Positions 23,089 to 32,222 of a stretch of DNA of 64,000 nucleotides are shown here, piece after piece. Where the stretch lies: the NCBI RefSeq assembly GCF_000971255.1, contig NZ_BBMC01000002.1, positions 248,001 through 312,000 on the forward strand. Direction: 5' to 3'. The position numbers and the translations under genes were made by a program. The DNA comes from Demequina rhizosphaerae (GTDB taxonomy: Bacteria; Actinomycetota; Actinomycetes; Actinomycetales; Demequinaceae). A model generated the notes under the pieces. It was not told the DNA's origin. It searched no databases and was given only the letters and a program-made list of their open reading frames with translations. Each line of letters begins with the position of its first letter. Position 1 is the stretch's first letter.

Positions 23089-25809
23089 TCAGGCCTTCTT
23101 CGCAGCGGCCTTCTTCGCGGGGGCCTTCTTGGCGTCCGCGACGATGGCCTCGGCCTTGCGGTTCGCCTTCACCTCGTCCCAGGTGATGCCGTAGTACGCG
23201 GCCTCCATCATCACCTTCATGTCCTCGAGGATGGGAAGGCGCGGGTTGGCGGGGGCGCACTGGTCCGCGTAGGCGTTCATCGCGAGGGTGTCGAGCGAGG
23301 CCATGAACTCCGCCTCGTCCACACCGAGCTCCTTGAACGAGCGCTCGACGCCGCACGCCGTGCGCAAATCCTCGACGGCCTTCGCGTAGGACTCGACGCC
23401 CTCCTCGGGGGTCGAGGCCGGGAGACCGAGGTGCTTCGCGATCTCCTGGTAGCGCTCCGGCGCGACGTAGGACTCGGCCTTGGGCCACGAGGCCGGCTTG
23501 GTCGGGACCTTGCCGTTGTAGCGGATCACGTGGGGCAGGTACACCGAGTTGGTGCGGCCGTGCGCGATGTGGAAGGTGGAGCCGGTCACGTGCGACATGG
23601 CGTGCACCAGGCCCAGGAAGGCGTTGGCGAAGGCCATGCCCGCGATGGTCGCGGCGTTGTGCATCTTCTCGCGGGCCTTGACCGCCTGGCCGCCCTCCTG
23701 CACCGACTGGGGCAGGTACTCGAAGACCATCTTGATGGCCTGCAGGCAGAGGCCGTCGGTGTAGTCGTTCGCGTAGACCGAGACGAAGGCCTCGGTGGCG
23801 TGGGTCAGGGCGTCGAGACCGGAGTCCGCGGCGACGCGCGACGGGAGGTTCGCGGTGAGGACCGGGTCCACGATCGCGACGGTCGGCGTGAGCGCGTAGT
23901 CGGCGAGCGGGTACTTGCGGCCGCTCTCCGGGTCGGAGATCACGGCGAACGGCGTCACCTCGGAGCCGGTGCCCGACGTGGTCGGGATGCAGACCAGCTT
24001 GGCGAGCTCGCCCAGCTTCGGGAACTGGAAGGCGCGCTTGCGGACGTCGAAGAACTTCTCCTTGAGGTCCGCGAAGTCGATCTGCGGGTGCTCGTAGAGC
24101 AGCCACATGACCTTCGCGGCGTCCATCGGCGAGCCGCCGCCGACCGCGATGATCGTGTCGGGCTTGAAGGCGCGGAGGGTCTCGGCGCCCTTGCGGACGG
24201 TCGCGACGCTCGGCTCGGGCTCGACGTTGTCGATGATCTGCACGGAGACCGGGTTCTCGCGACGGTTGAGGACGTCGAGGACCTTGTCGACGATGCCGAT
24301 GCGGGTCATGGTCGCGTCGGTGACGATGGTGACGCGGTTGACGCCGTTCATGTCGTGCAGGTACTGGATCGCGTTCGGCTCGAAGTAGGTCTTCGCCGGC
24401 ACCTTGAACCACTGCATGTTGTTGTTCCTCCGGCCGATGCGCTTGACGTTGATCAGGTTCACCGCGGTGACGTTGTTCGACACCGAGTTGTGGCCGTAGG
24501 AGCCGCAGCCGAGGGTGAGCGAGGGCATGAAGGCGTTGTAGATGTCGCCGATGCCGCCGTGGCTCGAGGGCGAGTTCACGATGACGCGGATCGCCTTGAC
24601 GCGCTTGCCGAAGTCCTTGATGAGGGCGTCGTCGGTCGCGTGGATCGCGGCCGAGTGGCCGAGGCCGTGGAACTCGACCATGCGCTCGGCGTAGTCGAGG
24701 CCCTGCTCGGTGGAGTCGGCCTTGAGGACGGCGAGGACCGGGCACAGCTTCTCGCGGGTGAGCGGCTCGCTCTCGCCGACGGTCGAGACCTCGGCGAGGA
24801 TGATCGAGGTCTCCTCCGGGACGGAGAAGCCGGCCTGCTCGGCGATCCACTGCGGCGACTTGCCCACCACGTTGGGGTTGAGCTTCGCACCGGCGCAGTT
24901 CTGGCCCGACGCGGTGACGCCGAAGATGAACTCCTCGAGCATCTCCTTCTCGGCCGGGGTGACCTTGTAGGCGTGGAGGCGGTCGAAGAGCGACAGCGCC
25001 TTGTCGTAGATCTCGGCGTCGAGGATGACGGCCTGCTCCGAGGCGCACACCATGCCGTTGTCGAAGGCCTTCGAGATGACGAGGTCGTTGATCGAGCGCT
25101 CGAGCACGGCCGACTTGTGCACGTAGGCGGGGACGTTGCCCGCGCCGACGCCGAGGGCCGGCTTGCCGCAGCTGTACGCCGCCTTCACCATGGCGTTGCC
25201 GCCGGTGGCGAGGATGAGCGCGACGCCGTCGTGGTTCATCAGCAGGTTGGTGGCCTCGAGCGACGGGGTCTCGACCCACTGGATGCAGTTCTCGGGGGCG
25301 CCGGCAGCGATGGCCGCGTCGCGCACGATCTTGGCGGCGGCGACGGACGACTTCTGCGCGCTCGGGTGGAACGCGAAGATGATCGGGTTGCGGGTCTTGA
25401 GCGCGATGAGCGACTTGAAGATCGCGGTCGAGGTCGGGTTGGTCACGGGGGTCACGCCGGCGACGACGCCGACGGGCTCCGCGATCTCGGTGATGCCCTT
25501 GATCGGGTCCTCGTGGATGATGCCGACGGTCTTCATCGGCGCCATCGAGTGGGTGACGTGCTCGCAAGCGAAGATGTTCTTGACGGCCTTGTCCTCGAAC
25601 ACGCCGCGGCCGGTCTCCTGGACCGCGAGGACGGCGAGCTCGCCGTGCTGGTTCAGGGCGGCCACGGAGGCCTTCTTCACCAGGAGGTTGACGTCGTCCT
25701 GCGTGAACACGGCGTAGGCGTCGAGCGCCTCCTGCGCGTTCGCGACGAGCTGGTCGATAGAGGCGGCCACGTCGGTGGCCTGCGCCTTCTCCGGGACGAT
25801 GGTGGTCAT
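23089..25809 (-). CDS. adhE: Bifunctional acetaldehyde-CoA/alcohol dehydrogenase
   Basis: Fusion enzyme of 906 residues that reduces acetyl-CoA to acetaldehyde and then ethanol with NADH, regenerating NAD+ in fermentation. The N-terminal aldehyde dehydrogenase domain has its thiol nucleophile in NGMVCASEQA (C255). The C-terminal iron-dependent alcohol dehydrogenase domain shows GTGSEVTPFAVISD, DSGLDALTHATEAF and HAMSHVTGSTFHIAHGR with the iron-binding residues. The tail ends in alternating Lys/Ala (KKAPAKKAAAKKA), unusual for AdhE. It is transcribed alone, away from the SLAC1-family gene. A CsoR-type operator lies 136 bases upstream of its start. It probably works with PflB, encoded about 17 kb away. 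Confidence 0.97.
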   Translation of the reverse strand: MTTIVPEKAQATDVAASIDQLVANAQEALDAYAVFTQDDVNLLVKKASVAALNQHGELAVLAVQETGRGVFEDKAVKNIFACEHVTHSMAPMKTVGIIHEDPIKGITEIAEPVGVVAGVTPVTNPTSTAIFKSLIALKTRNPIIFAFHPSAQKSSVAAAKIVRDAAIAAGAPENCIQWVETPSLEATNLLMNHDGVALILATGGNAMVKAAYSCGKPALGVGAGNVPAYVHKSAVLERSINDLVISKAFDNGMVCASEQAVILDAEIYDKALSLFDRLHAYKVTPAEKEMLEEFIFGVTASGQNCAGAKLNPNVVGKSPQWIAEQAGFSVPEETSIILAEVSTVGESEPLTREKLCPVLAVLKADSTEQGLDYAERMVEFHGLGHSAAIHATDDALIKDFGKRVKAIRVIVNSPSSHGGIGDIYNAFMPSLTLGCGSYGHNSVSNNVTAVNLINVKRIGRRNNNMQWFKVPAKTYFEPNAIQYLHDMNGVNRVTIVTDATMTRIGIVDKVLDVLNRRENPVSVQIIDNVEPEPSVATVRKGAETLRAFKPDTIIAVGGGSPMDAAKVMWLLYEHPQIDFADLKEKFFDVRKRAFQFPKLGELAKLVCIPTTSGTGSEVTPFAVISDPESGRKYPLADYALTPTVAIVDPVLTANLPSRVAADSGLDALTHATEAFVSVYANDYTDGLCLQAIKMVFEYLPQSVQEGGQAVKAREKMHNAATIAGMAFANAFLGLVHAMSHVTGSTFHIAHGRTNSVYLPHVIRYNGKVPTKPASWPKAESYVAPERYQEIAKHLGLPASTPEEGVESYAKAVEDLRTACGVERSFKELGVDEAEFMASLDTLAMNAYADQCAPANPRLPILEDMKVMMEAAYYGITWDEVKANRKAEAIVADAKKAPAKKAAAKKA

Positions 25810-25944
25810 CTTGATCTGGCTCCTATGACTTGGGTGCCGGCCCCCTCCGGGCCTCGATCCCCATGACCATCACGGTAGGCGTCGCGGTCCCGGATCTCGC
25901 GGGGCAGAGGTCCCGGGGACTATGGGCCCACTACCAGGCATTTT

Positions 25945-25960
25945 ATACCCTGCGGGGTAT
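25945..25960. promoter_or_regulatory. CsoR/CstR-type operator, site A
   Basis: The 16-base palindrome ATACCCTGCGGGGTAT lies in the 411-base gap between adhE and the divergent SLAC1-family gene. It is preceded by cattttat, an AT-rich stretch. The same motif occurs at sites B and C. The form (ATACCC…GGGTAT) is that of operators bound by CsoR-family regulators such as CstR and RicR. Apart from sites A and B and one copy of the GACGATGCG word at 25993, nothing else is seen in this gap. Confidence 0.65.
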
Positions 25961-26181
25961 GGCGACCAGGGGTTTTCGGCCGCTTCGCGGGGGACGATGC
26001 GGCGGTTCCGACGCCCGGGAAATGCCACCGGGAACGCTTGCCGGGCGCCCGCAGGCGCGCTCCGCGCGGGCTCGCGACACGCGTGGACGACACGCCGATG
26101 CCGCACCCCGCGCGCCGTGCCCGAAAGTCCGGGACCATAGGCCCCGGCGGGACCCCCGTCGCCCGGTGCCAGACTGTGGGC

Positions 26182-26197
26182 ATACGCCAGGGGGTAT
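26182..26197. promoter_or_regulatory. CsoR/CstR-type operator, site B
   Basis: ATACGCCAGGGGGTAT lies 23 bases before the SLAC1-family gene, a position where a bound repressor would block transcription or initiation. It matches site C at 14 of 16 or more positions. Confidence 0.65.
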
Positions 26198-26220
26198 CCG
26201 TCGCCACCGAGGAGGCAGCC

Positions 26221-27234
26221 ATGACCGCGCAGAACGCCGACGCATCGTCCACCGCCGCATCGTCCGCTCCCGCGCCCCCCGCGCGCAGCCTTGCCCACCT
26301 GCCGGTGGGCGTCTTCGCCATCGTCATGGGCATCGGCGGCACCGCCGTCGCGTGGTTCCGCGCGGGCGAGGCCTTCGATTTCGCGCTGCCGGTCGACGAC
26401 GCGCTCGCGTGGATCGGGCTCGCCGTGCTCGCGGCCGCGATCGTGGCGTACGGCGCGAAGGTCGTGCGCCACCCGAAGGCCGCGCTCGCGGAGTGGGGGC
26501 ACCCGGTCAAGGCGGCGTTCGTCGCGACGATCGCGGTGTCGATGATGGTGCTCGCGATCGCGTTCCTGCCGATCTCCGAGGCGGTGTCGGCCGCGCTGTG
26601 GTGGCCGGGCGCGGTGCTGCAGTTCGTCATCACGGTGCTGGTGATGCGCACGTGGATCGCGGACGCGCGCGTCCAGTCCGTGCACGTCCACCCGGCGTGG
26701 TTCATCCCGGTCGTGGGCAACCTCGTGGCGCCGCTCGCCGGGGTCGCGCACGCGCCCGCGGAGATCACCTGGTACTTCTACGGCGTCGGCGCGGTGTTCT
26801 GGCTGGGCCTGCTGCCCGTGGTCCTCAACCGCCTCTTCGTCGAGGGCGTGATGCCGTGGCGCCTCGCCCCCACCCTGGCGATCCTGGTCGCGCCGCCGGC
26901 GGTGGCGTCGCTGTCGTGGGTGCGCCTGGGCGGCTCGTGGGACGACCCGCTGGCGATGATGCTGCTCGGCGTCGTGATCTTCCAGCTCGCGCTGCTCGCG
27001 GCGCAGTCGGCCTACCTGCGCAAGGTGCCCTTCGCGGTGAGCGCGTGGGCCTACACGTTCCCCCTCGCCGCGTCCGCGTCGGCGCTGCTCGCGGCGTACG
27101 AGAGCGGCGCGACGGACTTCGCGGCCTGGGTGGGCGTCGCGGCGCTCGCGGCGGCGACGCTGCTCGTGCTCGGGCTGGGGTGGCGCACCGCGGTCGCGGT
27201 CGCGCGCGGCGAGCTGCTGGCAGCCGAGGGCTGA
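26221..27234 (+). CDS. SLAC1/TehA (TDT) family anion channel or exporter
   Basis: Membrane protein of 337 residues with about ten hydrophobic segments, of the tellurite-resistance/dicarboxylate transporter (TDT) family that includes plant SLAC1 anion channels, TehA and the yeast sulfite exporter Ssu1. Typical are LPVGVFAIVMGIGG at the first helix and FIPVVGNLVAPLAG in the middle. The ATG at 26221 follows gaggaggcag; upstream in-frame codons look non-coding. A CsoR/CstR-type operator sits immediately upstream, and the convergent rhodanese gene has the same operator. Sulfite or another sulfur-anion efflux is therefore the favoured role, but this is inference. Confidence 0.85.
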   Translation: MTAQNADASSTAASSAPAPPARSLAHLPVGVFAIVMGIGGTAVAWFRAGEAFDFALPVDDALAWIGLAVLAAAIVAYGAKVVRHPKAALAEWGHPVKAAFVATIAVSMMVLAIAFLPISEAVSAALWWPGAVLQFVITVLVMRTWIADARVQSVHVHPAWFIPVVGNLVAPLAGVAHAPAEITWYFYGVGAVFWLGLLPVVLNRLFVEGVMPWRLAPTLAILVAPPAVASLSWVRLGGSWDDPLAMMLLGVVIFQLALLAAQSAYLRKVPFAVSAWAYTFPLAASASALLAAYESGATDFAAWVGVAALAAATLLVLGLGWRTAVAVARGELLAAEG

Positions 27235-27241
27235 GACGCGA

Positions 27242-27271
27242 AGCGCCCGCGACGCGGACGTCGCGGGCGCT
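27242..27271. terminator. Bidirectional terminator between SLAC1-family and rhodanese genes
   Basis: AGCGCCCGCGAC and GTCGCGGGCGCT form a perfect 12-base stem with a 6-base loop between two convergent genes. Confidence 0.8.
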
Positions 27272-27321
27272 GTCCGTCGGCTGCAGCGGCGGGAGCCGCC
27301 GCGAGCGCGCGGCGCGGTGGG

Positions 27322-27756
27322 TCAGCCGGTGACGACGTCGCCCGTCCAGGCGCCGATGCCGCCCTCGAGGCCCACGGTGTGCTCGACGCCGGCGCCGGTC
27401 ATGAGGTCGATCGCGGTGCGCGAGCGGTTGCCCGAGCGGCAGTAGACGGCGTAGTCGGCCTCGGGGTCGAGCGCCGCGACCTGCGACTCGAAGTCGGCGC
27501 CCGAGACGTCGATGTTGACGGCGCCCGGCAGGTGGCCCTCGGCGTACTCGGCGGGGGTGCGGACGTCGACGATGGTGACGCCGTCCTCCGCGGCGGCGAC
27601 CGCGAAGGAGGCGGCGGACACGTGCGAGCCGTCGAAGGCCACGGTCTCGGCGACCTCGGCGGCGGGGGCGTCCTCGCCAGTCGAGCAGGCGGAGATCGCG
27701 GGGACGAGGGCGAGAAGGGCGCCGGCGAAGGCGCCGCGGACGATGCGTCGGTTCAT
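27322..27756 (-). CDS. Rhodanese-domain lipoprotein (sulfurtransferase)
   Basis: Exported single-domain rhodanese of 144 residues. It has an N-terminal signal with lipobox-like ISAC, then the rhodanese fold: VTIVDVRTPAEYAEGHLPGA, NIDV, and the active-site loop VYCRSGNRSRTA with the sulfur-carrying cysteine. A thiosulfate or sulfane-sulfur transferase anchored outside the membrane would protect against reactive sulfur. Its start codon lies 11 bases from a CsoR/CstR-type operator (site C), which supports sulfane-sulfur regulation as in CstR systems. It is convergent with the SLAC1-family gene. Confidence 0.9.
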   Translation of the reverse strand: MNRRIVRGAFAGALLALVPAISACSTGEDAPAAEVAETVAFDGSHVSAASFAVAAAEDGVTIVDVRTPAEYAEGHLPGAVNIDVSGADFESQVAALDPEADYAVYCRSGNRSRTAIDLMTGAGVEHTVGLEGGIGAWTGDVVTG

Positions 27757-27766
27757 GGCGGACACT

Positions 27767-27782
27767 ATACCCCAGGGGGTAT
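27767..27782. promoter_or_regulatory. CsoR/CstR-type operator, site C
   Basis: ATACCCCAGGGGGTAT, the most symmetrical of the three sites, ends 11 bases before the rhodanese ATG, where it would overlap the transcription start region. Confidence 0.7.
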
Positions 27783-27817
27783 CCCTGATCGAAGTACGGA
27801 GGCGCCCGGACGCCACG

Positions 27818-27866
27818 ACGCCCGGCGCGCGCCCGAGGAGAGACGTCTCGGGGGCGCGCCGGGCGT
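27818..27866 (-). terminator. Terminator of the gab operon
   Basis: A very strong GC hairpin: ACGCCCGGCGCG… pairs with …CGCGCCGGGCGT over about 19–20 bases with a 9-base loop. It starts six bases beyond the stop codon of the last gab gene. Confidence 0.8.
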
Positions 27867-27872
27867 GGCGGG

Positions 27873-29237
27873 TCAGATGACGCGGATGAGCTTCTTGTTG
27901 ACGAACTCGTCCGCCGCGAGCAGGCCCATCTCGCGCGAGGTGCCGGAGCGCTTCACGCCGCCGAAGGGCAGCTCGGGGCTGTCCGCGAGCACGCAGTTGA
28001 CGTAGACCATGCCGGCCTCGATGGCGTCGGCGACGCGCTCGGCCTGGTCCGGGTCGGTCGTGTAGACGTACGAGCCGAGGCCGTACGCGGTGTCATTGGC
28101 CAGCGCGATCGCCTCCTCCTCGCTCGTCACCTTGTAGACGGCGGCCGCGGGGCCGAAGAGCTCCTCGCGGTACACGTCCATGTCGGAGGTGACGCCGGTG
28201 AGCACCGTCGGGTAGTAGAAGGCGCCGTCGCGCTTGCCCCCCACGTGCAGGTGCGCGCCCTGCTCGACGGCCTTGTCGACCTGCGCCTCGAGGCGCTCCG
28301 CCGCGGCGAGCGAGGACAGCGGGCCCAGGACGGTGTCCTCGGCGAACGGGTCGCCCACGGTGCACGCGGTCATCGCGGTGGTGAACTTCTCGAGGAACTC
28401 GTCGTACAGCGAGTCGATGACGATGAAGCGCTTGGGGGCGTTGCAGGACTGGCCCGTGTTGTCCATGCGGGCCTCGACCGCGCCCTCGACCACGGCGTCC
28501 ATGTCGTCCGTCGACAGCACGATGAACGGGTCCGAGCCACCGAGCTCGAGCGCCACCTTCTTGAGGTGGAAGCCGGCGAGCGAGGCGACGGCGGAGCCGG
28601 CTCGCTCGGAGCCGGTGACGGAGACGCCCGCGATGCGGCGGTCCGCGATCATGTCCGCGGCCTGCTCGTTCGACGCGTACGCGTTGACGTAGACGCCCTC
28701 GGGGAAGCCGGCGTCGCGGTAGATCTGCTCGATCGCGGCGGCCGACTCGGGGCACTGCGGCGCGTGCTTGAGGACGATGGTGTTGCCCACCACGATGTTC
28801 GGCGCGGCGAAGCGTGCCACCTGGTAGTAGGGGAAGTTCCACGGCATGATGCCGAGCAGCGCGCCCAGCGGGCTGCGGCGGATCACCGCGGTGCCCTCGC
28901 CGAGGATGTCGATCGGGGTGTCGCCCGTGACCTTCTCCGCGTTGTCCGCGTAGAACTCGGTGATGTCGGCGGCGAAGTCGACCTCGCCCAGGGCCGCCTC
29001 GAGCGGCTTGCCCATCTCGCGGACGATGATCGCGGCGAGCTCGTCGCGGCGCTCGCGGTGCAGCTCGGCGACGCGGCGGACGAGCGCGGCACGCTCCTCG
29101 ACCGTCGAGGACCGCGACCACCCCCGGTAGGCGCCGTCGGCCAGGGCGAGGGCGTCCTGGACCTCGGCGTCGGTCATGGTCGGGTAGTCCGCCAGGCGCT
29201 CGCCCGTGGCCGGATTCACTACTGCGTAGCCGCTCAT
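27873..29237 (-). CDS. NAD(P)-dependent succinate-semialdehyde dehydrogenase
   Basis: Aldehyde dehydrogenase of 454 residues resembling the short succinate-semialdehyde dehydrogenases (Sad/GabD1 branch), which oxidise the product of GABA transamination to succinate. Catalytic residues are the glutamate in [11 protein letters not shown] and the cysteine in [11 protein letters not shown]; the cofactor segment is [12 protein letters not shown]. The ATG at 29237 follows aaggaga. It is the last gene of a three-gene run after gabT and a second dehydrogenase, so the operon carries two non-identical enzymes for similar chemistry. They may prefer different semialdehydes or cofactors. Confidence 0.88.
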   Translation of the reverse strand: MSGYAVVNPATGERLADYPTMTDAEVQDALALADGAYRGWSRSSTVEERAALVRRVAELHRERRDELAAIIVREMGKPLEAALGEVDFAADITEFYADNAEKVTGDTPIDILGEGTAVIRRSPLGALLGIMPWNFPYYQVARFAAPNIVVGNTIVLKHAPQCPESAAAIEQIYRDAGFPEGVYVNAYASNEQAADMIADRRIAGVSVTGSERAGSAVASLAGFHLKKVALELGGSDPFIVLSTDDMDAVVEGAVEARMDNTGQSCNAPKRFIVIDSLYDEFLEKFTTAMTACTVGDPFAEDTVLGPLSSLAAAERLEAQVDKAVEQGAHLHVGGKRDGAFYYPTVLTGVTSDMDVYREELFGPAAAVYKVTSEEEAIALANDTAYGLGSYVYTTDPDQAERVADAIEAGMVYVNCVLADSPELPFGGVKRSGTSREMGLLAADEFVNKKLIRVI

Positions 29238-29273
29238 GTCTCTCCTTCGGTGGGGTGGGTGGGAACGCCGCGC

Positions 29274-30740
29274 TCAGTCGTGCGGGATCAGCGTGTACTT
29301 GGTCGACAGGTACTCGTGGATGCCCTCGGCACCGCCCTCGCGGCCGATGCCGGACTGCTTGACGCCGCCGAACGGCGCCGCAGCGTTGGAGACCACGCCG
29401 GCGTTGAGCCCCATCATCCCGGTGTCGAGCCGGTCGATGAGGCGGTGGCCGCGGGCGAGGTCACGGGTGTAGGCGTACGAGACGAGCCCGTACTCGGTCG
29501 AGTTCGCGAGGGCGATGGCCTCGTCCTCGGTCTCGAAGGTGGCGATCGCGAGCACGGGGCCGAAGATCTCCGTGCGGAGGATCTCGGAGCCGGGCGCGAC
29601 GCCGGTGACGACCGTGGGCTCGACGAACGTTCCCGGGCCGTCGACGGCCCTGCCGCCGGTGGCGACGGAGGCGCCCCGCGCCACCGCATCGTCCACGAGC
29701 GAGAGCGAGGTCTCGACGGCACGGTCGTCGATGAGCGGGCCGATCGCCACGCCGTCCTCGGTGCCGCGGCCCACCTTCATGGCCGCGACGCGGTCGGTGA
29801 CGCGGCGCGCGAACTCGTCGGCGACGGACGCGTGGACGATGAAGCGGTTGGCCGCGGTGCAGGCCTGGCCGATGTTGCGGAACTTCGCCATGAGCGCGCC
29901 CTCGACGGCCTTGTCCAGGTCCGCGTCCTCGAACACGAGGAAGGGCGCGTTGCCGCCGAGCTCCATCGACACCCGCAGCACGCCGTCGGCGGCCTGCTTC
30001 ATGAGCGCGCGGCCCACCTCGGTCGAGCCGGTGAAGGACAGCTTGCGCAGGCGCGGGTCCGCGAGGATCGGGGCGGTGACGCCGCGCGACGAGGTGGTCG
30101 TGATGACGTTGACCACGCCGGCAGGCACGCCCGCCTCCTCGAGCACGCTCGCGAGCAGCAGCGTGGTGAGCGGGGTGAGGGCCGCGGGCTTGACGACGAC
30201 CGTGCAGCCGGCCGCGAGCGCGGGCGCGATCTTGCGGGTCGCCATGGCGAGCGGGAAGTTCCACGGGGTGATGAGGTAGCTCGGCCCCACGGGGCGCTGC
30301 GAGACCACCATGCGGCCCGTGCCCTCGGGGTTGTCGCCGTAGCGGCCGGTGATGCGCACGGCCTCCTCGGAGAACCAGCGCAGGAACTCGTTGCCGTACG
30401 CGACCTCGCCGCGCGCCTCCGCGAGCGGCTTGCCCATCTCGAGCGTCATGAGCAGCGCGAAGTCCTCGGTGCGCTCGCGCACCAGGTCGAACGCGCGGCG
30501 GAGGATGTCGGAGCGCTTGCGCGGCGCCGTCGCGGCCCACGCGTCCTGCGCGGCGACGGCCGCGTCCAGGGCGCGCTGCGCATCGTCCGGCGTCGCGTCG
30601 GCGATGCTCGCGAGCACGTCGCCCGTCGACGGGTCGTGGACGTCGAAGGTGGCGCCGGACGATGCGGCGGTCCACTCTCCCCCGATGTACAGGGCGGACG
30701 GGACGGAGTCGAGCAGCGCGCGCTCGGCGGCGGCGGTCAT
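29274..30740 (-). CDS. gabD: Succinate-semialdehyde dehydrogenase (GabD type)
   Basis: Aldehyde dehydrogenase of 488 residues, full GabD length. It contains the NAD(P)-binding segment [32 protein letters not shown], the catalytic glutamate in [11 protein letters not shown], the catalytic cysteine in [11 protein letters not shown], and EIFGPVLAI near the C-terminus. It converts succinate semialdehyde to succinate. The ATG at 30740 overlaps the gabT stop by four bases, so the two steps of GABA breakdown are translationally coupled. The other dehydrogenase gene follows after 36 bases. Confidence 0.93.
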   Translation of the reverse strand: MTAAAERALLDSVPSALYIGGEWTAASSGATFDVHDPSTGDVLASIADATPDDAQRALDAAVAAQDAWAATAPRKRSDILRRAFDLVRERTEDFALLMTLEMGKPLAEARGEVAYGNEFLRWFSEEAVRITGRYGDNPEGTGRMVVSQRPVGPSYLITPWNFPLAMATRKIAPALAAGCTVVVKPAALTPLTTLLLASVLEEAGVPAGVVNVITTTSSRGVTAPILADPRLRKLSFTGSTEVGRALMKQAADGVLRVSMELGGNAPFLVFEDADLDKAVEGALMAKFRNIGQACTAANRFIVHASVADEFARRVTDRVAAMKVGRGTEDGVAIGPLIDDRAVETSLSLVDDAVARGASVATGGRAVDGPGTFVEPTVVTGVAPGSEILRTEIFGPVLAIATFETEDEAIALANSTEYGLVSYAYTRDLARGHRLIDRLDTGMMGLNAGVVSNAAAPFGGVKQSGIGREGGAEGIHEYLSTKYTLIPHD

Positions 30741-32131
30741 GCGGCCACCTCCGCGGCGAGCGCGGCCGCGACGACGTCGAGGCCCTCGTGCAGGAGGTCG
30801 TCGCCAATGCTGAGCGGCGGCAGGAAGCGGAGCACGTTGCCGTACGTGCCGCACGTGAGGACGACGACGCCCTCGGCGATGCAGCGCTTGGCGACCGCGC
30901 CGGCGAGCGCGGGCGCGGGCGCCTTCGTCGCGGGGTCGACGAGCTCGATCGCGACCATCGCGCCCAGGCCGCGGACGTCGCCCACGCGCGGGTCCTCGGA
31001 CTGGAGTGCGCGCAGGCGGCCCAGGAGGATCTCACCGAGCTCGGCGGCGCGCTCGACGAGGCCGTCGTTCTCGAACACGTCGATGCTCGCGAGCGCCGCG
31101 GCGCAGGCGATCGGGTTGCCGCCATACGTGCCGCCGAGGCCGCCCACGTGCGCGGCGTCCATGATCTCGGCGCGGCCCGTGACGGCCGCGAGCGGGAGGC
31201 CGCCCGCGATGCCCTTGGCCGTGGTGACCATGTCCGGGACGATGCCGAAGTGCTCGGACGCGAACATCGCGCCGGTGCGGGCGAAGCCGGACTGCACCTC
31301 GTCCGCGATGAGCACGACGCCGTGGGCGGTGCACCACTCAGCGATCGCCGGCAGGAAGCCCTCGGCGGGGACGATGAAGCCGCCCTCGCCCTGGATCGGC
31401 TCGATGATGACGGCCGCGAGGTTGTCCGCGCCCACCTGCTTCTCGATGACCGAGAGCGCCTTGGCGGCGGCCTCGGCGCCGGTGAGGCCGTCGCGGAACG
31501 GGTACGACATCGGCGCGCGGTAGACCTCGGAGGCGAAGGGCCCGAAGCCGCTCTTGTACGGCATCGACTTCGCGGTGAGCGCCATCGTGAGGTTGGTGCG
31601 GCCGTGGTACGCGTGGTCGAACGCCACGACGGCCTGGCGGCCGGTCGCCTTGCGCGCGATCTTCACGGCGTTCTCGACGGCCTCGGCGCCCGAGTTGAAC
31701 AGCGCCGACTTCTTGAGGTGGTCGCCCGGCGTGAGGCGGTTGAGAGCCTCCGCGACGGCCACGTAGCCCTCGTAGGGCGACACCATGAAGCACGTGTGGG
31801 TGAACGATGCGGCCTGGCGCTGGACGGCCTCGACCACCTTGGGGTGCGCGTTGCCCACGCTGGTGACGGCGATGCCGGAGCCGAGGTCGATGAGCGAGTT
31901 GCCGTCGGCGTCCACGACGACGCCGCCGCCCGCGGCGACCGCGGCGATCGGCGCGGTGTGGCCCACGCCGGCAGCCACGGCGGCGGCCTTGCGCTCGAGC
32001 AGCTCCTGCGAGCGCGGTCCGGGGATCGCGGTGACGAGGCGACGCTCCTGGGCCAGGCTGGGCCCTCCGGTGGGGGCGGCGGCGCCTGCCGCCGCGGGCA
32101 CGCCGTCGGCGGCGGTGTCGAGGGTGGTCAT
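30737..32131 (-). CDS. gabT: 4-aminobutyrate–2-oxoglutarate aminotransferase
   Basis: PLP-dependent class III aminotransferase of 464 residues that moves the amino group of GABA to 2-oxoglutarate. Family markers are FNSGAEAVENAVKIAR, FDHAYHGRTNLTMALT, the aspartate in VLIADEVQSGFARTG, and the PLP lysine in TTAKGIAGGLPLA. The N-terminus is Ala/Gly-rich for about 25 residues before homology begins. It is the first gene of the gab operon, divergent from a PucR regulator 91 bases away that is the obvious candidate activator. Confidence 0.94.
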   Translation of the reverse strand: MTTLDTAADGVPAAAGAAAPTGGPSLAQERRLVTAIPGPRSQELLERKAAAVAAGVGHTAPIAAVAAGGGVVVDADGNSLIDLGSGIAVTSVGNAHPKVVEAVQRQAASFTHTCFMVSPYEGYVAVAEALNRLTPGDHLKKSALFNSGAEAVENAVKIARKATGRQAVVAFDHAYHGRTNLTMALTAKSMPYKSGFGPFASEVYRAPMSYPFRDGLTGAEAAAKALSVIEKQVGADNLAAVIIEPIQGEGGFIVPAEGFLPAIAEWCTAHGVVLIADEVQSGFARTGAMFASEHFGIVPDMVTTAKGIAGGLPLAAVTGRAEIMDAAHVGGLGGTYGGNPIACAAALASIDVFENDGLVERAAELGEILLGRLRALQSEDPRVGDVRGLGAMVAIELVDPATKAPAPALAGAVAKRCIAEGVVVLTCGTYGNVLRFLPPLSIGDDLLHEGLDVVAAALAAEVAA

Positions 32132-32222
32132 GGGCCGACGCTAGGCCCGGCCGCGGCGGCCCGGCACTCGCCGTCGCGTACAACCTCTTGCGGAGCACTG
32201 TCCACGGTGGCAGGCTCCCGTC

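Noticed and set aside
25961..26180. A small gene beginning ATGGCGACCAGGGG just after operator site A
   Set aside because: The frame gives an Arg/Pro-rich product that runs out of phase through the next gene, with no ribosome site or recognisable family.
22750..27747. Explaining the GACGATGCG word by the shared peptide Arg-Ile-Val-Arg in two lipoprotein signal sequences
   Set aside because: Only a minority of copies encode this peptide; others are intergenic or in Asp-Asp-Ala and Ala-Ser-Ser frames.
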